DNA of 64,000 nt, from contig NZ_SJZB01000010.1 of the NCBI RefSeq assembly GCF_004337445.1, forward strand, positions 1 through 64,000. Direction: 5' to 3'. Position 1 is the stretch's first letter; each line of letters starts with the position of its first letter. A program made the position numbers and the translations under genes. The notes under the pieces were generated by a model that was given only the letters and a program-made list of their open reading frames with translations, was not told the DNA's origin and did not search any database. This DNA comes from Parasulfuritortus cantonensis. GTDB taxonomy: Bacteria > Pseudomonadota > Gammaproteobacteria > Burkholderiales > Thiobacillaceae. Shown piece after piece: positions 28,901 through 39,008 of the stretch.

Positions 28901-31900
28901 GGTACGCGGCGCCATTCAGGACATCAGCGATCGCAAGCAGGCCGAGGCGGCGTTGCGGGCCGGCGAGGAGCAATTGCGCGTGGTCACCGACCACGCCCCG
29001 GTACTGATCGCCCAATGCGACCGCGCGGGCCGTTACGTGTTCGTCAACCGACGCTACGCCGCGCTCTACGGCATGGAGCCCGCCGAGCTCGTCGGCCGCC
29101 ATACCAGTGAGGTGCTCGGGGAAGCCTACAGGATGGCGGAACCCCGCATGGCGCAGGCGCTGGCCGGCGAGGCGGTCGAGTACGACATCACCCTGACCAC
29201 CCCGGGTACGGCGGACAAGCCGCGTACGGTGCATGCCAGCTACGCCCCGGAACGGGACGCCGCCGGCCAGGTGATCGGCTTCGTCGCCGCCATCACGGAC
29301 ATCAGCGCCCGCAAGCGGGCCGAGGAGACCCTGCGCAAGCACGAGTGGCTGCTCTCGGAGTCCCAGCGCATCGCCCACATCGGCAGTTGGGAGTTCGACC
29401 TGGCGAGCGGCCGTCTGGATTGGAGCGACGAGCTATACCGCCTGTGCGGCATCGAGCCGGCCGGCTTCGCCCATACCCTGGAGGCGTTCCTGCCGCACGT
29501 GCACCCGGACGACCGGGACGCCGTGCGCGAATGGCTCGACGTCTGCCTGGCCGGCGAGGTCGCCGGCGAACTGGTGTTCCAGGTCTGCCATCCGAACGGC
29601 GAAACCCGGGTCGTCAGCGGCCGCGGCATCCTCCTGCACGATCGCGAGGGCAAGCCGACCAGCCTGATGGGTACCGCCCAGGACATCACCGAGGTGATCC
29701 GCGAGCACGAAGCCCTGCGGGAAAGCGAGGAACGCCACCGGACCGTGTTGGCCGCCCTCGGCGAAGGGGTCTACGGGATCGACGCGGCCGGCCACTGCAC
29801 CTTCGTCAACGAGGCGGCCCTGGCCATGCTCGGCCGCACCGAACAGGAGATGCTCGCGCAAGACGTCCATGCCTTGGTGCACCTGGACGCGGACGGCCAT
29901 GCCGTATCGGAGAGCGACTGCCCGGCCTGCCTGACCGCCCACGACGGCCAGCCGCGCCGGCGCATGCAGGTCCTGCGGCGCAAGGACGGCAGCCTGTTCC
30001 CGGTCGACATGATCGTCGCCCCGATGACCAACGAGAGCCGCGACCCCGGTGCCGTGGTGTCGTTCATGGACGTGAGCGAATTGCGGCGTTCCGAGCAGGC
30101 GCTGCGGGAAAGCGAGGCGATGTTCCGCTCGCTCAGCGAATCGGCGCGCGACGCCATCATCCTGCTCGACCCGGACGGCTGCGTCGTGCACTGGAACCCC
30201 GGTGCCGAGGCGATGTTCGGCTACAGCCGCGCCGAGGCGAGCGGCCGCAAGCTGCACGAGATGCTGACGCCCGAGCACCTGCGGGAGGCTTCGCACAGCG
30301 GCTTCGCCCACTTCCAGGTCGATGGCAGCGGACCGGTGATCGGCAAGACCCTGGAGCTGGAGGCCATCCACAGGAACGGCGACGCGGTCGCCGTCGAGCT
30401 GTCGCTGTCCGCGGTCAGGCGCGAGGACGGCTGGTACGCGCTCGGCATCATGCGCAACATCACCGCGCGCCGGGCCTCGGAAGAACAGTTGCGCAAGCTG
30501 GCCCAGGCCGTCGAACAGAGCACCGAGAGCATCGCCATCACCAACCTGGACGCCGACATCGAGTACGTCAACGAGGCCTTCCTGCGCAACACCGGCTACA
30601 GCCGCGAGGAAGTCATCGGCCGGAATCCGAGCATCCTCAAGTCCGGCAAGACGCCCAAGGAAAGCTACGACGAACTCTGGCAGGCCATGCTCGAGGGGCG
30701 TACCTGGAAGGGCCAGTTCGTCAACCAGCGCAAGGATGGCAGCGAATATGTCGAATTCGCCATCATCACTCCGCTGCGCCAGCCCGACGGCAAGATCACC
30801 CACTACGTGGCCGTGAAGGAGGACATCACGGAGAAGAAGCACCTGGCCGAGGAACTCGACCAGCACCGCCATCACCTCGAGCAACTGGTCGAAGAACGCA
30901 CCCGGCAGTTGGTCGAAGCACGCGACAGGGCGGAAGCGGCCACGCGCGCCAAGAGCATCTTCCTGGCCAACATGAGCCACGAAATCCGCACCCCGATGAA
31001 TGCCATCCTGGGCATGACCCACCTGCTCAAGCGCGGCCATCCGAACCCGCAGCAACGCGAGCAGTTGGACAAGATCGGCACGGCCGGCAAACACCTGCTC
31101 AACCTGATCAACGACATACTCGACCTGTCCAAGATCGAGGCCGACCGCCTGGTGCTCGAACAGACCGACTTCGCCATCGCCGCCCTGCCCTACAACGTCG
31201 CCTCCATGCTCGCCGAGCAGGCTCGCAACAAGGGGCTCCAACTGCTGGTGGAGAACGGCCCCCTGCCGGCCACGCTACGCGGCGATCCGACCCGGGTCAG
31301 CCAGGCCCTGCTCAACCTGGCCAGCAACGCGGTCAAGTTCACCGCCCGGGGTTCCGTCGTCCTGCGTGCCGGCGTGGCGAGTGAGGACGCGGCGACCGTG
31401 ACCGTGCGTTTCGAAGTCCAGGATACCGGTATCGGCATCCCGCCCGGGGCCATGGGCCGCCTGTTCGGCGCCTTCGAACAGGCCGACGGCTCCACCACCC
31501 GGCGCTTCGGCGGCACCGGCCTGGGCCTCGCCATCACCCGCCACCTGGCCCGCATGATGGGCGGCGACGCCGGTGCCGAAAGCCGCGAAGGCGTCGGCAG
31601 CACATTCTGGTTCAGCGTCCGCCTGGCGCGCACCGACGCGGACGCCGTGCCGAGCGAAGTCGTCCGGCCCCGCCAGGACGCCGAGGCCATCCTGATGCGC
31701 GACTACCGGAATGCACGCATCCTGCTGGCCGAAGACGAGCCGGCCAACCAGGAGGTGGTCGCCGGGCTGCTCGGGCAGCTCGGCATGACGGTCGAGATCG
31801 CGCGCGACGGCGCCGAGGCGGTCGAGATGGCGCGCAGCGGCCGCTTCGACCTGATCCTGATGGACATGCAGATGCCGGTCATGGATGGCCTGGAGGCGAC

Positions 31901-32758
31901 CCGCCGGATCCGCCGGACGGCGGGCGCGCGCCTGCTCCCCATCCTCGCGGTCACGGCCAACGCGTTCACCGAGGACCGCGAGCGTTGCCTGGCCGCGGGC
32001 ATGGACGACTTCGTCGCCAAGCCGGTCGATCCGCCCGCCCTGTTCACCAGTCTGCTCAACTGGCTGCCCGTGCCCATGCCGACGGACGGGGCCACGGCAC
32101 CGGCGCCCGCACCGGCCGCCGCCGAGGAGATCGAACCGGTGCTGCGCGCACGCCTGACCGCCCTCGCCGGTGCCGAACTGGACCAGGCCCTGAGGATTCT
32201 CGGCTGGGCACGCTATGTCCGGCTTTTGTACGACTTCCACGAACGCCATGGCGACGATGCGGCGCGCATCGCCGGCCTGCTGGCGGAGGACGGCCGCGAG
32301 CCGGCGCGCCAGATCGCCCATGGCATCAAGGGGCGGCCGCCAGCCTCGGCCTGGGCAACCTGCGCAACGTCGCCACGCGGCTCGATGCCGCGCTCCGCGA
32401 GCCGACGGCCAACGCGGCCGATGCCGACGTCGGCCGGCTGAACCGCGACCTGGCGCGCGAACTGGACGCGCTGACCGGCATCCTGCGCGATCTGCCCGGG
32501 GCCGCACCGGCGGGCCCCGACTCCGCCCCGGATCCCGGTCAGCTGGGTACCCTGCTGGCCCGCCTCGAGGAACTGCTCGGCGAGGACGACACCGAGGCCG
32601 GCGCACTGGCGGCCGACAACCGGGCCTGCCTGGAGCAGGCGTTCGGGACCGCCGCCGACACCCTGATCCGGCAGATCGACGGTTTCGACTTCCAGGCCGC
32701 CCTGGCCGGGGTGCGCGCCCTGCGTGCCGGCCTCGCGCCATCGGACGGGGGGAACTGA
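25989..32758 (+). CDS. giant hybrid sensor kinase: sensor loop, GAF, eight PAS, HisKA, HATPase, REC, HPt (apparent frameshift)
   Basis: About 2,256 residues once one base is restored. Order: two N-terminal TM helices, a third near 105-125, a periplasmic sensor region to about 385, a fourth TM, PAS, GAF (about 560-730), then seven more PAS/PAC units in tandem. HisKA (H1664 in NMSHEIRTP), HATPase ([18 protein letters not shown]), REC (D1959 in LILMDMQMP) and HPt (H2111 in AHGIKG) follow. The HPt continues in another frame: AHGIKG is followed by [23 protein letters not shown] only if the G run at 32330-32333 gains one base. Without it the protein ends at 32441. The GTG at 25989 overlaps the upstream stop; an ATG at 25998 is an alternative. 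It is a complete His-Asp-His relay. Confidence 0.88.
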
Positions 32759-32760
32759 GC

Positions 32761-34341
32761 ATGCCGTTCATGACCTGGAGCGACGAATACGCGACCGGGA
32801 TCGACATCGTCGACCGCCAGCACCGCGGCCTCATGGAGATGATCAATGCCGCCGCGCCCCTGCTGCTCGACTGCAGCCCGGTCCAGGAGGCGGAACGGGA
32901 GGCCCTGTTCACCGGCCTGGTCGACTACACCGGCGAACATTTCCGCACCGAGGAGGCGCTGATGCGCGAGGTCGGCGTCGACCCCCGCGTCTACGAGCAT
33001 CACCGGCACACCCACGCCCGCCTGGTCGACGACGTGCTCGCCTGGCGCGCCCGCTTCTCCTGCCGCGATCCCCTCGCCGGCCAGCGCCTGCTGGGCTTCC
33101 TGGCCGGCTGGTTGATCTTCCACGTCCTCGGCGAGGACCAGACCATGGCCCGCCAGATCCGGGCGGTACGCGCCGGGCTCGGCCCGGCCGACGCCTACGA
33201 CCAGGCCGAAGGCGCCCGCTGCGTGCCGACCGACGCCGTGCTGGCCGGAACCGTGGTCGCGCTCTACAGCCAGTTGTCGGGCCAGATCCGGGAAATCGGC
33301 CTGCACAACAAGCACCTCGAGGAACAGGTCCGCGCGCGTACCTCCGACATCGCGGCCATGGCCGAGGAACTGCGCCGGGCGCGCGACGCCGCCGAGGCCG
33401 CCAGCCAGGCCAAGAGCCGCTTCCTGGCCATGGTCAGCCACGAGTTGCGCACCCCCATGAACGCCATCGTCGGCTTTGCCGACGCCCTGCGCGGGTCCGG
33501 CCTGCCGGCCCGCCAGGAGGCCCTGGTGGCCCGTGTCCAGACGGCCTCCAGGCAACTGGCCGAGTTGATCGACGGCCTCATCGAATATTCCCGCGACGAG
33601 GCCGCCGCGGCCAAGCCGTTCGCCCTGCGCGCCACCCTGACCGAGGCCTGCCAGGCGCCGTTCGCGGCGGCCCGCGCCAAGGGCCTCAAGGTCAGCCTGG
33701 AAATCGCCCCGGAACTGCCCGCCTGGTATCTCGGCGACGCCGGCCGCATCGCCCTGGTGGTGCGCCAACTGGCGGCCAACGCGGCCAAGTTCACCAGCCG
33801 GGGCAGCGTCCGGGTACGGGCGGAGACACTCGGTCCGGCCCCCCACGGCCGGCTCTCGGTCCGCCTGAGCGTGATCGACACCGGCCTCGGCATCCCGGAG
33901 GACAAACAGGGCGGCCTGTTCGAGGCGTTCCATCAACTCGACGACAGCGCGACCCGGCATTACGGCGGCGTCGGCCTCGGTCTCGCCCTGACCCGCCAGG
34001 CGGCCCGCATGATGGGCGCCGAGATCGGCCTGTCGAGCGCGCCCGGCCGGGGCAGCAGTTTCTGGCTTGACCTGGCGCTGGCGCCGGTGGAACCTGTGCA
34101 GGCCGGCAGTCCGGCCAGCCGCGACGAAGCGGCCGATACGGCGGCCGACGCCAGTACGGTGCTGGCTGCCCTGGCGCGCCTGCTGACCGAGGACGATACC
34201 CGCGCCGGCGACCTCCTGGCCACGCACGAGGCCCTGCTGCGCCGGTGCCTGGGGGCGCGCTACGATGCGCTGGCCGGACAGGTCGCCGGCTTCGAATTCG
34301 AGCGCGCCCTGCAAACGCTGAGACATCAAGGAGGTGATTGA
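32761..34341 (+). CDS. hemerythrin-domain histidine kinase
   Basis: 526-residue soluble kinase with an N-terminal bacteriohemerythrin domain (1-135) and all seven expected di-iron ligands: H21 (DRQH), H60 and E64 (HFRTEE), H81 and H85 (HHRHTH), H121 and D126 (FHVLGEDQT). Hemerythrins bind oxygen or NO, so oxygen/NO/redox sensing is the likely input. A coiled-coil linker leads to HisKA (H227 in MVSHELRTP) and HATPase (ANAAKFT, DTGLGIPED, GGVGLGLAL). There is no receiver domain. The last 60 residues resemble the tail of the giant kinase upstream. It begins two bases after that gene and is followed at once by the second HD-GYP regulator, its likely target. Hemerythrin-kinase fusions are known but uncommon. 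Confidence 0.92.
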   Translation: MPFMTWSDEYATGIDIVDRQHRGLMEMINAAAPLLLDCSPVQEAEREALFTGLVDYTGEHFRTEEALMREVGVDPRVYEHHRHTHARLVDDVLAWRARFSCRDPLAGQRLLGFLAGWLIFHVLGEDQTMARQIRAVRAGLGPADAYDQAEGARCVPTDAVLAGTVVALYSQLSGQIREIGLHNKHLEEQVRARTSDIAAMAEELRRARDAAEAASQAKSRFLAMVSHELRTPMNAIVGFADALRGSGLPARQEALVARVQTASRQLAELIDGLIEYSRDEAAAAKPFALRATLTEACQAPFAAARAKGLKVSLEIAPELPAWYLGDAGRIALVVRQLAANAAKFTSRGSVRVRAETLGPAPHGRLSVRLSVIDTGLGIPEDKQGGLFEAFHQLDDSATRHYGGVGLGLALTRQAARMMGAEIGLSSAPGRGSSFWLDLALAPVEPVQAGSPASRDEAADTAADASTVLAALARLLTEDDTRAGDLLATHEALLRRCLGARYDALAGQVAGFEFERALQTLRHQGGD

Positions 34342-34342
34342 C

Positions 34343-35668
34343 ATGGCAAGCCGAACCAGCGATGCGGCGGGCGCCATGACGGCACCGGACGGCCACGCCG
34401 ACGGCGAGGCCACCCGGAAGACGGTACTGATCGTCGACGACGAACCGGCGAACCTGGCCCTGCTCACCCAGATACTGCAACCCCATTATCGGGTGCGCGC
34501 CGCCCGCACCGGCGAACATGCCCTGCGCGCCGTGCGCTCGGCTCCGCACCCGGACCTGATCCTGCTCGACATCATGATGCCCGACATGGACGGCTATACC
34601 GTGCTCACCGAGCTGCACAAGGTGGCCGAGGCGCAGGCCGTGCCGGTCGTGTTCGTGACCGCCCTCAGCGACGAGGTCAGCGAGGAACGCGGCCTCGAAC
34701 TGGGGGCCGTCGACTACCTGAGCAAGCCGCTCAAACCCGGCGTGGTCCTATCCCGGGTGCGCCTGCACCTGGAGCTCAAGGCGGCCCGCGACGCCCTCGC
34801 CGACCAGAACAACCTGCTCAGCGCCCGGGTGGAGGAACGCACCCAGGCCCTCAAGGGCGCCTTGAGCAAGACCGAAACGGCGCACGCGGCCCTGCGCAAG
34901 ACCTATTTCGGCACCCTGCTGGCCATCGGCAGCCTGGCCGAGCTGCGCGGCGCCCAGATCGGCGAGCATTCCCGCCGGGTCGCCGACATCGCCCGCCAGA
35001 TCGCCACCCAGTTGGGGCAGAGCCACCTCGAGGCCCAGGACATCTTCGTGGCGGCGCTGTTGCACGACGTCGGCAAGATCGGTTTTCCCGACGATCTCCT
35101 GGACACCCCGGTGAGCGCGATGAACAGCGAACAGCTCGCCCTATACCGCCAGCACCCGGGCGCCGGCGCCACCGTGTTGACCAAGGTGGACGCCCTCAAC
35201 GTGGTCGCCGGCATCGTCCGGCACCATCACGAGTACTTCAACGGTACCGGCTTCCCCGACGGCCTGAGCGGCCTCGCCATCCCGATCGGCGCCCGGATCA
35301 TCTCCGTGGTGAGCGACTACGATGCCCTCAAGACCGGCCGCTTGACCGGCCAGCCCCTCTCGGCCCGGCAGAGCTGGGCGCGCATCCTGGAAGGACGCGG
35401 CAGCCGCTACGATCCTCTGGTGGTCGACAAGCTGGAACCCATCGCCCTCCAGGACAGCAAATTCGAGGTCGACGAGATTCCGGTGAGCGCCCCGCACATC
35501 CAGGAGGGCATGCTGCTCACCCGTGACGTCCATCATCCGGACGGCTATCTGCTCCTGGCCCGCAACACCGTCATGACGCGGACCCTGATCGACCAGTTGG
35601 TGGCGGCGGAAAAGCAGGCGGGCGGCGAATTGAAGATATTCGTCACCCGCGAGCGGATCGCCCGATAA
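34343..35668 (+). CDS. response regulator with divergent HD-GYP domain
   Basis: 441 residues. A 28-residue tail precedes the REC domain ([13 protein letters not shown], phospho-acceptor D76, Lys in SKPLK), then a coiled coil and an HD-GYP domain with HDVGK (H241, D242). The signature reads HHHEYFNGTGFPDGL, so GYP is GFP. The KxGxL helper motif is replaced by LDTPVSAMN. Likely metal ligands remain, including the later SDYDAL. An extra C-terminal segment of about 80 residues (PVSAPHIQEGMLLTRDVHHPDG...) is shared with other HD-GYP regulators. A full AAGGAGG site lies 8 bases before ATG 34343, inside the end of the kinase gene. The REC domain is nearly the same as that of the regulator at 24907. 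Confidence 0.91.
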   Translation: MASRTSDAAGAMTAPDGHADGEATRKTVLIVDDEPANLALLTQILQPHYRVRAARTGEHALRAVRSAPHPDLILLDIMMPDMDGYTVLTELHKVAEAQAVPVVFVTALSDEVSEERGLELGAVDYLSKPLKPGVVLSRVRLHLELKAARDALADQNNLLSARVEERTQALKGALSKTETAHAALRKTYFGTLLAIGSLAELRGAQIGEHSRRVADIARQIATQLGQSHLEAQDIFVAALLHDVGKIGFPDDLLDTPVSAMNSEQLALYRQHPGAGATVLTKVDALNVVAGIVRHHHEYFNGTGFPDGLSGLAIPIGARIISVVSDYDALKTGRLTGQPLSARQSWARILEGRGSRYDPLVVDKLEPIALQDSKFEVDEIPVSAPHIQEGMLLTRDVHHPDGYLLLARNTVMTRTLIDQLVAAEKQAGGELKIFVTRERIAR

Positions 35669-35687
35669 CCGCCGGCGCGCGCCGCCG

Positions 35688-36890
35688 CTACCAGTTGGTT
35701 TCCCGTTCCGGCGAGGCGGAGATCTTGTGGATGGACAGGTCGGCGCCTTCGAATTCCTGCTCCGGGCTGAGCCGGATGCCGACGCTGGCCTTGAGTATCC
35801 CGTAGACCGCGGCACCGCCCACCAGGGCGACCAGGATGCCGGTCAGGGTACCGATGACCTGGACCAGCAGGCTGACGCCGCCGACCCCGCCCATGGCCTG
35901 CGCGCCGAAGATGCCGGCGGCGATGCCGCCCCAGGCGCCGCACAGGCCGTGCAGCGGCCAGACGCCGAGCACGTCGTCGATCTTCCAGCGGTTCTGGGTG
36001 GTCGTGAACATCCAGACGAACAGGACCCCGGCGACGGCACCGGTAACCAGGGCACCGACCGGATGCATCAGGTCGGAACCGGCGCACACGGCGACCAGGC
36101 CGGCGAGCGGGCCGTTGTGGATGAAGCCGGGGTCGTTCTTGCCGGCCACCAGGGCGGCCAGGGTGCCGCCGACCATGGCCATCAGGGAATTGACCGCGAC
36201 CAGCCCGGAAGCGGCCTCGACGCTCTGCGCCGACATGACGTTGAAGCCGAACCAGCCGACGGTCAGGATCCAGGCGCCCAGGGACAGGAACGGGATGCTG
36301 GACGGCGGATGCGCCGAGATGGCGCCGTCCTGGCGGTAGCGGCCGCGCCGGGCGCCGAGCAGAAGCACCGCCGGCAGGGCGATCCAGCCACCCATGGCAT
36401 GGACGACCACGGAGCCGGCGAAGTCGTGGAACTTGGCGCCGCCGAAGCCGTTCAGCCAGTCCTGGAAGCCGAAGTTGCCGTTCCAGGCCAGGCCCTCGAA
36501 GAAGGGGTAGACGAAGCCCACGAGCAGGAAGGTGGCCGCCAGTTGCGGGTTGAAGCGCGCCCGCTCGGCGATGCCGCCCGAGATGATGGCCGGAATCGCC
36601 GCCGCGAAGGTGAGCAGGAAGAAGAACTTGACCAGATCGTAACCGCTCTTCTGGGCCAGGACGTCGGCGCCGGTGAAGAAATGCACGCCGTAGGCGATGC
36701 CGTAGCCGATGAAGAAGTAGGCGATGGTCGAGACGCTGAAATCGGTGAGTATCTTGACCAGGGCGTTGACCTGGTTTTTCTTGCGTACGGTACCGACCTC
36801 GAGGAAGGCGAATCCGGCGTGCATGGCCAGCACCATAACGGCGCCGAGCAGCACGAAGATCATGTCTGAGCCGGTCTTGAAAGCATCCAT
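35688..36890 (-). CDS. amt: ammonium transporter
   Basis: Trimeric Amt/Mep/Rh channel subunit of 400 residues with 11 TM helices. Recognition-site Asp is in HDFAGSVVVHAMGG, whose His is the first of the pore twin-His pair; the second is in VWPLHGLCGAWGG. Further family marks are GFAFLEVGTVRKKN and WFGFNVMSA. The C-terminal tail (LSPEQEFEGADLSIHKISA) matches the cytosolic region that meets GlnK. No glnK gene is adjacent, unlike the common glnK-amtB pair. GGAG lies 6 bases before the ATG (MDAFKTGSD). It is convergent with the HD-GYP gene and has a sigma-54-type promoter, which points to nitrogen control. Confidence 0.94.
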   Translation of the reverse strand: MDAFKTGSDMIFVLLGAVMVLAMHAGFAFLEVGTVRKKNQVNALVKILTDFSVSTIAYFFIGYGIAYGVHFFTGADVLAQKSGYDLVKFFFLLTFAAAIPAIISGGIAERARFNPQLAATFLLVGFVYPFFEGLAWNGNFGFQDWLNGFGGAKFHDFAGSVVVHAMGGWIALPAVLLLGARRGRYRQDGAISAHPPSSIPFLSLGAWILTVGWFGFNVMSAQSVEAASGLVAVNSLMAMVGGTLAALVAGKNDPGFIHNGPLAGLVAVCAGSDLMHPVGALVTGAVAGVLFVWMFTTTQNRWKIDDVLGVWPLHGLCGAWGGIAAGIFGAQAMGGVGGVSLLVQVIGTLTGILVALVGGAAVYGILKASVGIRLSPEQEFEGADLSIHKISASPERETNW

Positions 36891-36922
36891 AGTGCACTCC
36901 AACTAAGCGAACTCAGTCATAT

Positions 36923-36938
36923 AGCAATAAATATGCCT
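36923..36938 (-). promoter_or_regulatory. sigma-54 (RpoN) type promoter for amt
   Basis: Minus strand AGGCATATTTATTGCT: GG and GC are spaced as in the -24/-12 consensus TGGCACG-N4-TTGCW and the -12 half TTGCT is perfect. It lies 32 bases before the amt ATG, in an AT-rich stretch. No clear NtrC dyad was found upstream, only a GGTGC half-site. Confidence 0.6.
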
Positions 36939-36984
36939 TAAACGAGTGCAGGAACCGCCTGGCTTCCGCCGGACGCACCAAAAC

Positions 36985-37009
36985 AAAACGCCCCGAAACG
37001 GGGCGTTTT
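36985..37009 (-). terminator. intrinsic terminator of the his-hinT-tatABC operon
   Basis: AAAACGCCCCG / CGGGGCGTTTT with an AAA loop, 27 bases after the tatC stop. The stem is strong with a T-tract on each strand; only tatC ends here. Confidence 0.9.
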
Positions 37010-37035
37010 GAGAAATCGCGCACGAATACGGTGCC

Positions 37036-37854
37036 TCAGCCGGAGTTCTTCTGTTCCTCTTCGATACGATCGAACTCGGCCTCCATCTCATCGTCGCTGA
37101 GCGGCCGGTACTCCTCCTCGGCGGCCTGCTTAGCCTTGTCCTTGTTGCGAACCAGCCAGCCGGCCACCAGGACGCCCAGCTCGTAAAGCAGCCATAGGGG
37201 CACGGCCAGCATGCTCTGGGAGATGACGTCGGGCGGCGTGAAGATCGCCCCGATGACGAAGGCACCGACGATCACGTAGGGCCGGCCCTCCTTGAACTTG
37301 GCCACCTCGACCACGCCCATCATGGCCAAGGCGACCACGACGATGGGGACCTCGAAGGTGATGCCGAAGGCCAGGAACATGGTGATGACGAAATCCAGGT
37401 ACTTGCCGATGTCGGTCATCACGGCGACGCCGGCCGGCGCGATGCCGATGATGAAGCCGAACACCACCGGGAAGACGAGGAAATAGGCGAAGGCCATGCC
37501 GCACCCGAACAGGATGACGCTCGACACCACCAGGGGCAGGATGAAGCGCTTCTCGTGCGCGTACAGGCCCGGCGCGATGAACGCCCAGATCTGGTAGAGG
37601 ATGACCGGTAAGGCCCCCAGGAAGGCGGTCATCATCGCCACCTTCACGGGCACGAAGAACGGCGTCACGACCTCCGTTGCGATCATCTGGCCGCCCTGCG
37701 GCAGCTTGGCCAGCATCGGCTGGGCCAGGACGGCGTACAGCTTGTTGGCAAACGGGAACAGGCAGATGAAGGCGGCCGCCCAGGCCAATACCGCGCGCAG
37801 CAGGCGATCGCGCAACTCGAGCAGGTGGGTGATGAAACTCTGTTGGGAATCCAT
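37036..37854 (-). CDS. tatC: twin-arginine translocase subunit TatC
   Basis: Six-TM core receptor of the Tat system, which recognises twin-Arg signals such as the one on the superoxide reductase in this window. The 272 residues begin SFITHLLELRDRLLR and carry the conserved periplasmic segment ALPVILYQIWAFIAPGLYAHEKR, then FGITFEVPI and FTPPDVISQ. A charged acidic tail follows (DDEMEAEFDRIEEEQKN). It is the last gene of the run and ends before a strong terminator. Confidence 0.97.
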   Translation of the reverse strand: MDSQQSFITHLLELRDRLLRAVLAWAAAFICLFPFANKLYAVLAQPMLAKLPQGGQMIATEVVTPFFVPVKVAMMTAFLGALPVILYQIWAFIAPGLYAHEKRFILPLVVSSVILFGCGMAFAYFLVFPVVFGFIIGIAPAGVAVMTDIGKYLDFVITMFLAFGITFEVPIVVVALAMMGVVEVAKFKEGRPYVIVGAFVIGAIFTPPDVISQSMLAVPLWLLYELGVLVAGWLVRNKDKAKQAAEEEYRPLSDDEMEAEFDRIEEEQKNSG

Positions 37855-37861
37855 ATGGCGT

Positions 37862-38362
37862 TCAGGCGGCCCGGTTGCTCGGCTCGGCGCCCGGCGCCGG
37901 GGTCGCGACCGTTACCGGGTCGGCGGCGGCGGGCTCCAGGGGCGCGTTCAGGGCCGCTTCGACGCCGGACGGCGCCGTTTCCGCGCCGCCTTCCGGAACG
38001 GCCGCGGCGGCCGCCTCGGCGCGGACTTTTTCCGCCTCGCTGGCGGTCAGGCCGCCGTCGGTACGCGACATGGCCTGGATGACCTTGTCGACGTCGCCGA
38101 CCTCGCGCTTGACCTCCGACTCGACCTGGTCGGCCATGACTTCGTACTTCTGGGCCGAGGCCTTCATCTCATCCTGGAGCTTGCGCAATTCGTCCATGCG
38201 CATCTCGCGGTCGATGTCGTGCTTGACGTCGGAAACGTAGCGGTTCAGGCGCCCGAGCCAGGCACCCGCGGTGCGCGCCACCTTGGGCAGGCGCTCCGGG
38301 CCGATGACGATCAGGGCCACGACCCCGATCAGGAGCAACTCGGAAAAACCGATATCGAACAT
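37862..38362 (-). CDS. tatB: Sec-independent translocase protein TatB
   Basis: 166 residues: one N-terminal TM helix (FDIGFSELLLIGVVALIVIGPERLP, with the conserved Glu and GPERLP hinge), an amphipathic helix, and a long polar Ala/Pro/Glu-rich tail typical of TatB. It sits between tatA and tatC, with 7 bases to tatC. Confidence 0.95.
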   Translation of the reverse strand: MFDIGFSELLLIGVVALIVIGPERLPKVARTAGAWLGRLNRYVSDVKHDIDREMRMDELRKLQDEMKASAQKYEVMADQVESEVKREVGDVDKVIQAMSRTDGGLTASEAEKVRAEAAAAAVPEGGAETAPSGVEAALNAPLEPAAADPVTVATPAPGAEPSNRAA

Positions 38363-38411
38363 GGCGGTTTCGGTAAGGGAGGGTTAGACGGACATCGCCC
38401 CGGCGCGCCGC

Positions 38412-38636
38412 TCAGCCCTGCTGCTTGTCCTTGACCTCGACGTCGATCGTGGTGCCGCCGGTCTCGCCCTGGCGGGGCAATTCGGTCGGCTTGTTCTGTT
38501 CTTCCTTCATGGCGTCCTTGAATCCCTTCACGGCGCCGCCGAGATCGGAACCGATGTTCTTCAGCTTCTTGGTGCCGAAGATCAGCAGTACGACCACCAG
38601 GACGATCAGCCAGTGCCAGATGCTAAATGAACCCAT
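38412..38636 (-). CDS. tatA: Sec-independent translocase protein TatA
   Basis: 74 residues: a short TM ([16 protein letters not shown]), the [24 protein letters not shown] amphipathic helix and an acidic tail. It forms the oligomeric pore element of the Tat system. First of tatABC, 36 bases after hinT. Confidence 0.96.
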   Translation of the reverse strand: MGSFSIWHWLIVLVVVLLIFGTKKLKNIGSDLGGAVKGFKDAMKEEQNKPTELPRQGETGGTTIDVEVKDKQQG

Positions 38637-38672
38637 GTCTCAACTCCTTAATTTAAATTACTGAATTTAATA

Positions 38673-39008
38673 TCAAAGCGGGCGCGGACCAGCGCCGCCG
38701 ATGATGTGCACGTGGAGGTGGAACACCTCCTGGCCGCCACCCCGGCCGGTATTGATGACGGTGCGGAAGCCATCCGTCAGCCCCTGCTCGACGGCGAGCT
38801 TGGGCGCCAGCAGGAGGATCTTGCCGAGGACGTCGCGATGGTCTTCGCCACACTCCGCCAGGGAAGCGACATGCGCCTTGGGGATGATCATGAAATGCAC
38901 CGGGGCGACCGGGTGAATGTCGTGGAAGGCCAGGACGTCGTCGTCCTCGTAGACCTTGCGGCACGGTATCTCGCCCGCCGCGATCTTGCAGAAGATGCAG
39001 TCGCTCAT
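38673..39008 (-). CDS. hinT: HIT-family purine nucleoside phosphoramidase
   Basis: 111-residue HinT-type hydrolase of AMP-lysine and related phosphoramidates. N-terminal [12 protein letters not shown] carries the CxxC pair and the histidine triad is HLHVHIIGG. The start overlaps the hisE stop (ATGA). A HIT gene between hisE and tatA is the normal betaproteobacterial arrangement. Confidence 0.95.
   Translation of the reverse strand: MSDCIFCKIAAGEIPCRKVYEDDDVLAFHDIHPVAPVHFMIIPKAHVASLAECGEDHRDVLGKILLLAPKLAVEQGLTDGFRTVINTGRGGGQEVFHLHVHIIGGAGPRPL

Noticed and set aside
25752-29378. 1,208-codon minus-strand open frame
   Set aside because: Antisense to the giant kinase; no signal, domain or ribosome site.
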